A DNA stretch of 58,868 nucleotides from Pseudomonadota bacterium (GTDB lineage Bacteria > Pseudomonadota > Alphaproteobacteria > Rhizobiales > Aestuariivirgaceae), in the NCBI GenBank assembly GCA_963205315.1, contig CAUJIO010000094.1:1-58868 (forward strand), given 5' to 3'. Positions 53,419 to 58,868 of the stretch are shown here, in pieces. Numbering within the stretch: position 1 is the stretch's first letter; the number at the start of each line of letters is the position of its first letter. The notes below the pieces were generated by a model, which had not been told where the DNA came from, did no database searches, and worked only from the letters and a program-made list of their open reading frames with translations. A program made the translations under genes and the position numbers.

Positions 53419-53652
53419 TCAAGAGCCGTGCTTCTTCATCTCGCGGGTGATGGAGCGCGACAGCCACAGGAAACCCACGAGCAACACGACGAGCACACCC
53501 ATAAACGCCAGATCGGGCGCTTGCATGGACGCAAGGCCGCCGCCAATCCAGCGCTTGGCCACTTCAATGCCAATCACCAGAAACACGAACCCGGCCGCCA
53601 GGAGCGAGCCGGCGCGCATCACCGTGAGGATCAATCTGCCCAGTGGCGACAT
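53419..53652 (-). CDS. Small two-span membrane protein, unknown function
   Basis: 77 residues with two predicted spans (AGSLLAAGFVFLVIGIEVA about 14-32 and DLAFMGVLVVLLVGFLWLS about 47-65) and a basic tail (REMKKHGS). The ATG directly abuts the stop of the DUF1330 gene and 45 bp separate it from gatB, so it is co-transcribed with both. I do not recognise a named family. Confidence 0.7.
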   Translation of the reverse strand: MSPLGRLILTVMRAGSLLAAGFVFLVIGIEVAKRWIGGGLASMQAPDLAFMGVLVVLLVGFLWLSRSITREMKKHGS

Positions 53653-53967
53653 TCAGGTGCTGCCGTCCGGCTGTTCGCCATCGTAGCCGGTCACCACCGC
53701 AAAATCGCATGTTGCAGATTTCAGGCGGATGGCCTTCGCCACGGCATATTCGGGTGAGTCAAAACACAACTTCGCTTGCTCGATGGTCGGAAATTCGACC
53801 ACGATGAGCCGCGATCTGTGGGCGCCCTCGCTGGCAAGCACCTCTCCGCCGCGAACCAGAAAGCGTCCGCCATATTTCTTCAATGCCTCTTTCGCGGCGA
53901 CCCGGTAGCCCTGATAGATCTCGGTGTCGGTGACGTCGATCCGGGCGATCCAGTATCCTTTCGGCAT
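53653..53967 (-). CDS. DUF1330 family protein
   Basis: 104-residue ferredoxin-like-fold protein: MPKGYWIARIDVTD, YGGRFLVRGGEVLASEG, RSRLIVVEFPTIEQAKLCFDSPEY. ATG 53967 (AAAGGA upstream) is chosen over an ATG 30 bases earlier. DUF1330 proteins are small dimeric proteins of unknown enzymology. Its stop abuts the next start. Confidence 0.87.
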   Translation of the reverse strand: MPKGYWIARIDVTDTEIYQGYRVAAKEALKKYGGRFLVRGGEVLASEGAHRSRLIVVEFPTIEQAKLCFDSPEYAVAKAIRLKSATCDFAVVTGYDGEQPDGST

Positions 53968-54079
53968 GGCGGCAAGTCCTTTCTGCAATGCAGCCAAGCC
54001 TAGGTCGGCCCCGTCAACCTGTCCACTTTTCTTGCTGATGCGTGCATGCTACCCGGCACAGGCAAACAGTCCGGATCAC

Positions 54080-55258
54080 ATGATGTCGAAATCCAAGCCC
54101 GATCTTTCCCAGCTTTCCCCCCAGACACGGCTGGTGACAGCCGGCCGCGACTACGCCGAGCATGGCTTCGTCAATCCGGCCGTGTATCACGGCTCCACGG
54201 TTCTGTTTCCAACCGCACAGTCGCTGCATGACCGTTCGCAGACCTATGTCTATGGCCGGCGCGGCACACCCACGTCGCGCGCCGTCGAGGACGCCGTGGC
54301 ACTGATCGAAGGCGGGCACAATGCCAAGATGGCGCCGTCGGGAATGGCGGCCATATCGACCGCGCTGCTCGCCTTTCTCAAATCCGGCGATCATCTGCTG
54401 ATGGTTGACACCTGCTACCATCCCGCGCGGTTGTTCTGTGACGGGATGCTGAAGGGTCTCGGCATCGAGACGACCTATTACGATCCACTGATCGGGCGTG
54501 GCATCGCCAATCTCATGCGCCCCAACACGCGCGTGGTCTACACAGAGTCGCCCGGCTCACAGACGATGGAAGTCCAGGACATACCCGCCATCGCCGAAGC
54601 CGCACACAAGGCCGGCGCGATCGTCATGGTCGACAACACCTGGGGAGCGGGCCATTACTTCAAGGCCTTCGACCACGGTGCTGACATATCGATTCAGGCG
54701 GCAACGAAGTATCTCGTCGGCCATTCGGATGCGATGATGGGGACGGTGACCTGCAACGCCGAGACCTGGCCGCGTTTCAAGGACGCGTATGAAGAGATGG
54801 GAATGTTCGCCGGGCCTGACGACATGTACCTGACGCTGCGCGGCATCCATACGCTGGACGTGCGTCTTGAGCGGCATATGAAGAACGCGCTCGTGGTGGC
54901 GGAATGGCTCCGGGCTCGCAGCGAAGTAGAAACCGTGCTGTACCCGGCACTTTCCAATGCACCGGGCCACGATATCTGGAAGCGCGATTTCAAAGGCGCA
55001 TCCGGGCTGTTCTCCATCGTGCTGAAACCCTGCCGCGAGGAGGCCGTCAGTGCATTTCTCGATGAACTGTCCTTGTTTGGCATGGGCTATAGCTGGGGCG
55101 GATTCGAGAGCCTTGCCGTGCCCTTCGTGCCACACCGGACGGCGACGACCTGGACCGCGCCTGGCCCTTGCATCCGTTTCCACGTCGGACTTGAGAATCC
55201 CGATGACCTTACGGCTGATCTTAATCAGGGTTTCGCGGCTCTGCGCCGTAATGCTTGA
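54080..55258 (+). CDS. metC: Cystathionine beta-lyase (MetC)
   Basis: 392-residue Cys/Met-metabolism PLP enzyme. Seen: NPAVYHGSTVLFPTAQ, YGRRGTPTSRAVEDAVA, MAPSGMAAISTALLAFL, YTESPGSQTMEVQDIPAI, VDNTWGAGHYFKA and the PLP lysine in QAATKYLVGHSDAMMG. It cleaves cystathionine to homocysteine, pyruvate and ammonia in methionine synthesis. The WTAPGPCIRFHVGLENPDDL end is typical of MetC. The start is ATG 54080 or 54083. Confidence 0.94.
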   Translation: MMSKSKPDLSQLSPQTRLVTAGRDYAEHGFVNPAVYHGSTVLFPTAQSLHDRSQTYVYGRRGTPTSRAVEDAVALIEGGHNAKMAPSGMAAISTALLAFLKSGDHLLMVDTCYHPARLFCDGMLKGLGIETTYYDPLIGRGIANLMRPNTRVVYTESPGSQTMEVQDIPAIAEAAHKAGAIVMVDNTWGAGHYFKAFDHGADISIQAATKYLVGHSDAMMGTVTCNAETWPRFKDAYEEMGMFAGPDDMYLTLRGIHTLDVRLERHMKNALVVAEWLRARSEVETVLYPALSNAPGHDIWKRDFKGASGLFSIVLKPCREEAVSAFLDELSLFGMGYSWGGFESLAVPFVPHRTATTWTAPGPCIRFHVGLENPDDLTADLNQGFAALRRNA

Positions 55259-55309
55259 ACTCGCGGCAACCATCCCCATGTTCTGCACGCTATCCGGGAG
55301 AGTTGAGAC

Positions 55310-55822
55310 ATGAGCCTGATCCGAACCATTGCCGCTGCAGCGATGACGATTTGCATGGCGGCGCCCGCGCTGGCGCAATCGGATGATCCCGAGTTGCTCT
55401 TCAAGAAAACTACAGTGTGGCGCCTGCTGTCACCGGACGCCAAGCTCGCGACCTATGTGATCGATGATCCCGATGTCGAGGGTGTTGCCTGTTATTTCAC
55501 CGTGCCTGAAATCGGCGGCTGGTCAGGCTGGGCCGGCTTTGCCGAGGAACGCTCCGAGACTTCGCTGGCCTGCCGCCAGACCGGGCCTGTCAAGATCAAG
55601 GCCAAGTTCGAACAGGGCGTCGACATCTATCAGCAGCGCCGCTCGCTCTTCTTCAAGAAAATGCAGATCGTGCGCGGCTGCGACCCGAAGCGCAATGTAC
55701 TGGTCTATCTCGCCTATACCGACAAACTGATCGAAGGCAGTCCACAGAACTCGACGTCCACGGTGCCGATCATGCCATGGGGCAACCTTCCGGCACCGAA
55801 GTGCGGGGAATTTCTGAAGTAG
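55310..55822 (+). CDS. creA: CreA family periplasmic protein
   Basis: 170 residues with a signal peptide (MSLIRTIAAAAMTICMAAPALA, cleavage before QSDD) and the CreA core: DDPDVEGVACYFTVPEIGG, AEERSETSLACRQTGPV, RSLFFKKMQIVRGCDPKRNVLVYLAYTDKLIEGSPQNSTS. Function poorly known; it often occurs beside catabolic or stress genes. It follows metC by 51 bp and may share its transcript. Confidence 0.93.
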   Translation: MSLIRTIAAAAMTICMAAPALAQSDDPELLFKKTTVWRLLSPDAKLATYVIDDPDVEGVACYFTVPEIGGWSGWAGFAEERSETSLACRQTGPVKIKAKFEQGVDIYQQRRSLFFKKMQIVRGCDPKRNVLVYLAYTDKLIEGSPQNSTSTVPIMPWGNLPAPKCGEFLK

Positions 55823-55840
55823 GAACCTATTCCGGCGCCT

Positions 55841-56233
55841 TCACATGCCGGGTTCGATCGGCCTTTCGATATCGCCACCATTTTCGGCCCAGTCCTTGAA
55901 GGCGCCGAGATTGAAGACCTGCGTGTATCCCATGTCTTTCAGCGTCTTGGCGGAGAGTGCTGAACGTCCGCCCGAGGCGCAGTAAAGGATGACCGGTTTT
56001 GCCGGATCGAACTGCTTGTCATGGTAGGGCGATTGCGGATCGGCACGGAACTCGAGCATGCCGCGCGAGACATGAATGGCGCCCAGGACCTTGCCGCTTT
56101 TTTCCACTTCCGGCGCATCGCGCACATCGACCACGAGGGCACCCTTGGCCATCATGCTCTTTGCCTCTGCCATGCCGATCTTTGGTACGGCGGCGTTTGC
56201 TGCTTCCACCATCTGCTTGACGTTTGTGGCCAT
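55841..56233 (-). CDS. Rhodanese-like sulfurtransferase
   Basis: 130-residue single-domain rhodanese: GALVVDVRDAPEVEKSGKV and the active-site loop with the sulfur-carrying Cys, ILYCASGGRSALSAKTL. It transfers sulfane sulfur to thiol acceptors. It has no signal peptide, so it is cytoplasmic. It converges on creA with an 18-bp gap. Confidence 0.93.
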   Translation of the reverse strand: MATNVKQMVEAANAAVPKIGMAEAKSMMAKGALVVDVRDAPEVEKSGKVLGAIHVSRGMLEFRADPQSPYHDKQFDPAKPVILYCASGGRSALSAKTLKDMGYTQVFNLGAFKDWAENGGDIERPIEPGM

Positions 56234-56443
56234 GTAAAACTCCTATGGCTTGCGGCGGTGCCCGGAACCCGATCCGATGTCTGCGTTCGCAACACCAAAA
56301 CTACGCCCGCGGTTCCGCATCGAGAAACGGTCTTTTTTCATGCTTGCTGCCCGTTGGCCTCATAGTTGCAAAAGCTCTCGACAGCGTACCCTAAAATATG
56401 GTTCGCTAGCCTTTGGCATCCATCCGGAGGAACCGAGGACGAC

Positions 56444-57064
56444 GTGACACAGACGACCCCCAAGCCACGCCGCCTGTCGGACATCGTCACCTCGATCGAT
56501 ACGCAACAGCCCCTCAGCATCGGAACGTTGGTCGATGCCTTCGGGGAGCGGGCATTTGGCGCGCTGATGTTTGTGTTCGCCGTGCCCAATGTCGTGCCAA
56601 CACCGCCCGGAACATCCGCCGTGCTCGGCCTGCCGCTGGTCATCCTCACCTTTCAGCTGATGATCGGCCGGCAACGCCTTTGGCTGCCGAATGCTGTGCG
56701 CAAGCGCATGATCTCCGGCGCGATGTTCGAGGGCTTCGCCAAGCGTGCGGTGCCGGTGATGGCGCGGTTCGAGCGTGTACTCAAGCCGCGTGTCTCGTTT
56801 CTTGCAGCAACCGATCTGGCCGAGCGTGTCATCGGCATTGTCGCCTTCGCGCTGGCGGTGATCCTGTTCCTGCCGATTCCCCTCGTCAACATCTTGCCGG
56901 CCGCCGCCATCACGTTGATGGCACTTGGCCTGGCCGAGCGCGATGGACTCGCCGTGCTCGCTGGCTATGCGCTTGCAGCACTTACAGCGCTGCTGCTCGC
57001 CGTCGTGTCGTCGGCGATCTATGCCGGAATCGTAGCCTTCTTCGGTGCGCTGTTCGGCGGATAG
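56444..57064 (+). CDS. ExoD-family exopolysaccharide synthesis protein
   Basis: 206-residue inner-membrane protein of the ExoD family: FGERAFGALMFVFAVPNVVPTPPGTSAVLGLPL is the family signature (about 36-68). Membrane spans follow (GIVAFALAVILFLPIPLVNILPAAAITLMALGL, AALTALLLAVVSSAIYAGIVAFF). The GTG start at 56444 is chosen because CGGAGG / GAGGAC lies just upstream; the longer ATG form has none. ExoD affects exopolysaccharide production and alkali tolerance in rhizobia. Confidence 0.9.
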   Translation: MTQTTPKPRRLSDIVTSIDTQQPLSIGTLVDAFGERAFGALMFVFAVPNVVPTPPGTSAVLGLPLVILTFQLMIGRQRLWLPNAVRKRMISGAMFEGFAKRAVPVMARFERVLKPRVSFLAATDLAERVIGIVAFALAVILFLPIPLVNILPAAAITLMALGLAERDGLAVLAGYALAALTALLLAVVSSAIYAGIVAFFGALFGG

Positions 57065-57065
57065 C

Positions 57066-58541
57066 TCAGCCGCACGCCGCAGGCGCACCGCGATGGCTAC
57101 CGCGCCCGCAGCGGCCGCCGACAATATCGGGGCGCGGAACCGGGCCGGTTCGGGCGGTGCGCTTTGCCTTTCCGGGCAATGCCGGAACGGCATCGTCATA
57201 GAGCCATGACTCAAGCAAGGTTCGTACCGAGCCATCGCCGCTGAAGCGTACGGCGGTTGCAATGAAATCCTCCGACGTGACATTGCGGCCTCGATTGTCC
57301 TGGGCAAAATGCTTCATGATATTGAAGAAGCTGCTGTCCCCGATCTGCAGCTGCAGCGCATAAAGTGCCGCGCCGCCGCGATAGTATGTGCGATCGGAGA
57401 AGAGATCCTCCGGCCTGTCGACCACGGCGGGACCAAGGTTCTGCGCCACGACATAATCATAGATATCGAGCATCGCCTGATCGAAGGCGGCTCTGTCCTT
57501 GCGATGCTGCCACCAGGTTTCGAAAAATGTTGCCGCTCCCTCGGCGATCCACAAATCTTCCCACTTCGCGACCGACACCGAGTTGCCGAACCACTGATGC
57601 GCCAGCTCATGCGAGACGAAGGCCTCGTCGGGCGGCGATGCATCTTCCGGAAATGTCGACATGGCCTGAGTTTCAAGCGCGTAATAAAGCTTCGGGTCTT
57701 TGACGATCACCGATCCATAGCTGCGGAAGGGATAGCGGCCGATCAGCGTCTCGAAATAAGTCAGCATGGGCCCTGCCTTGGCAAGGCCATCGATGTGTGA
57801 TTGCGGTGTGCCTTCCGGAACGTAGAGGCTGATTGGCGTGCCGTCAGGTGCGTGGCGAAGATCGGCCGTGAACTTGTTCACATGCACGGTTGCCAGCCAC
57901 GTCGTCATCGGTTCGGTCATCGACCATATGAAGCGGCGCTTGCCATCAACCGGCGTCTGCGCCACGAGCGTGCCGTTTGCGACGGCCGTGTAGCCTTCGG
58001 GCACAGTGATCTTGAACCGGTAGGTTGCCTTGTCGGTGGGCTCGTCATTGGCCGGAAAGAATGTCGATGCGCCGACCGGCTCGCTGACCACGTAGGCCGA
58101 TTTGCGGTGATTGAACCAGCCGAGAAACAGATTGTCACCCGGCGCCGTCGGATCGGCCAACGGATCGGGGACGCCGCCATAGGCCACCGTGACGTTCACC
58201 TTCTCGCCAGACAGCAAGGATTTTGCCGGCGTGATCTCCAGCTTGTCACCCTTGCGGCTGAAATCCGCAGCGGTTCCGTTGACGAGCACCTCCGACACGG
58301 GCAGCGCGTGAAGATCCAGCGCGAAGCGATCGAGCGTGCGCGGCGCCCGGAGAGTAATCGCTGCCTTGCCGGAAATCGTTCCCGCGGCTGGTTCGACGTC
58401 GAGGCTGATGTCGTAGTGCAGCACGTTGATGCCGTCATTACCGAAATCAGGGAAAAAGGGATCGATGGCAAGGGCCGGACTCGTTGTGCCGGCAGCGGCG
58501 ATGCCTGTTGCTGCCAGCAGATGCCTGAAGTTTGAAGTCAC
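57066..58541 (-). CDS. M1-family metallopeptidase (exported)
   Basis: 491 residues with a signal peptide (HLLAATGIAAAGTTSPALA) and an M1 aminopeptidase N-terminal beta domain and catalytic domain. The zinc motif HELAHQWFGNSVSVAKWEDLWIAEG (HExxH-x18-E) and YYALETQAMSTFPE (substitute for GAMEN) are visible, and Tyr proton-donor candidates are in TYYRGGAALYALQ. It is shorter than the ~850-residue aminopeptidase N, ending just after the catalytic domain. Periplasmic peptide trimming is likely. Confidence 0.9.
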   Translation of the reverse strand: MTSNFRHLLAATGIAAAGTTSPALAIDPFFPDFGNDGINVLHYDISLDVEPAAGTISGKAAITLRAPRTLDRFALDLHALPVSEVLVNGTAADFSRKGDKLEITPAKSLLSGEKVNVTVAYGGVPDPLADPTAPGDNLFLGWFNHRKSAYVVSEPVGASTFFPANDEPTDKATYRFKITVPEGYTAVANGTLVAQTPVDGKRRFIWSMTEPMTTWLATVHVNKFTADLRHAPDGTPISLYVPEGTPQSHIDGLAKAGPMLTYFETLIGRYPFRSYGSVIVKDPKLYYALETQAMSTFPEDASPPDEAFVSHELAHQWFGNSVSVAKWEDLWIAEGAATFFETWWQHRKDRAAFDQAMLDIYDYVVAQNLGPAVVDRPEDLFSDRTYYRGGAALYALQLQIGDSSFFNIMKHFAQDNRGRNVTSEDFIATAVRFSGDGSVRTLLESWLYDDAVPALPGKAKRTARTGPVPRPDIVGGRCGRGSHRGAPAACG

Positions 58542-58753
58542 TAGTTAAGTCTCCCCGTTGCATCACCATCTTTGCGCAACTTGGAGTGGTTGCGCAAGTT
58601 CCGCAGACCTAAGGCCCGTGCCTCGGATCAGAGCACGACGCTATTGACTGCCGAATTAGATCGTGCGCGTATTTGAGTGACGAACGCGACCGGAAATGCT
58701 TTGCTCTGGGTGATAAACCAGAGAGAGGCAGCAGCGAGAGAAAGCGCTATCTT

Positions 58754-58868
58754 TCAGGATTGAGCGGAGCGCTTCCGGAGCCGATTCCAGCCCACCAGCA
58801 TACCGAGCGCACCAGCAAGCATTGGAAAGGTTGCGCCAATGGGGACGGCAGTGACTGGTTGAAATCTC
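58754..58868 (-). CDS. C-terminal tail of a VPLPA/PEP-CTERM-type exported protein (5'-partial)
   Basis: Reading from the window edge, the minus-strand frame gives RFQPVTAVPIGATFPMLAGA, then LGMLVGW and a basic end NRLRKRSAQS, then TGA at 58754-58756. The layout (V-P-I-x-A short motif, a ~20-residue hydrophobic helix, Arg/Lys-rich end) is that of PEP-CTERM/VPLPA-type sorting signals. Only the last 37 residues lie in the window. The 213 bp between this stop and the M1 peptidase start hold no gene. Confidence 0.55.
   Translation of the reverse strand, partial: RFQPVTAVPIGATFPMLAGALGMLVGWNRLRKRSAQS

Noticed and set aside
52516-53757. 413-codon open frame antisense to gatB
   Set aside because: It spans several real minus-strand genes and has no recognisable motif.

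Overview
This window looks like chromosomal DNA of a high-GC alphaproteobacterium, probably Hyphomicrobiales-like. The indicators are a class III aminotransferase, opgGH glucan genes, an Irr-type iron box, an NsrR/FNR-type nitric-oxide region, ExoD and CreA family proteins, and dense short-overlap operons. Nothing marks a plasmid, phage or insertion sequence. One tRNA gene (Ser-GCT) is present and there is no CRISPR array.

Layout. (a) 1-4.9 kb: periplasmic glucan synthesis (OpgG partial at the window edge, OpgH, and an LtaS/OpgB-like alkaline-phosphatase-fold transferase). (b) 5.0-16.8 kb: a bacterial microcompartment (BMC) locus of the RMM / aminoacetone-utilisation type. A DeoR regulator is divergent from an operon of class III aminotransferase (probable phospho-amino-alcohol lyase), CoA-acylating aldehyde dehydrogenase, BMC-T, a PduM-like protein, BMC-P, BMC-H, a second BMC-T and an APH-fold amino-alcohol kinase. 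An SDR dehydrogenase and a complete spermidine/putrescine-type ABC transporter converge on it. (c) 16.9-26.7 kb: a B12-dependent diol/glycerol dehydratase with fused large and medium subunits, a small subunit, two amidohydrolase-type enzymes, a DUF1349 protein, dihydroxyacetone kinase, a GntR regulator, a polyol-type SDR and a class I aldolase. Two copies of one palindrome lie between the divergent SDR and aldolase. (d) 26.8-34.8 kb: DEAD-box helicase, a second polyamine-type ABC system without ATPase, a GT1 glycosyltransferase with a histone-H1-like tail, two tandem cupins, and 5-formyl-THF cyclo-ligase. (e) 34.9-44.2 kb: a nitric-oxide response island. It has NsrR, RIC/YtfE, a truncated hemoglobin, hemerythrin, DUF488, a 45-residue membrane peptide, and an eight-gene operon. 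That operon encodes a heme-copper-oxidase-like enzyme that lacks the active-site Tyr (probable NO reductase of the sNOR kind), CtaB, SCO/SenC and a cytochrome b-ferredoxin-MvhD hybrid. (f) 45.0-46.9 kb: two broken genes side by side. (g) 47.3-58.9 kb: mostly housekeeping and small conserved genes (tRNA-Ser, iron-type binding protein under an Irr box, GatB, cystathionine beta-lyase, CreA, rhodanese, ExoD, M1 peptidase), ending in the C-terminal tail of a probable VPLPA/PEP-CTERM-type exported protein.

How the parts fit. In the BMC block the SDR would interconvert aminoacetone and 1-amino-2-propanol. The kinase would phosphorylate the amino alcohol. The PLP enzyme would eliminate ammonia and phosphate to give propionaldehyde, and the aldehyde dehydrogenase, which ends in an encapsulation-peptide-like helix, would make propionyl-CoA inside the shell. 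The neighbouring diol dehydratase could yield the same kind of aldehyde from a diol, but it shows no encapsulation tail and no reactivase gene is in view. In the NO block NsrR and an FNR/NnrR-type box would switch on NO reduction, Fe-S repair and NO binding together. Functions rest on motifs and gene context read by eye; no database search was possible.
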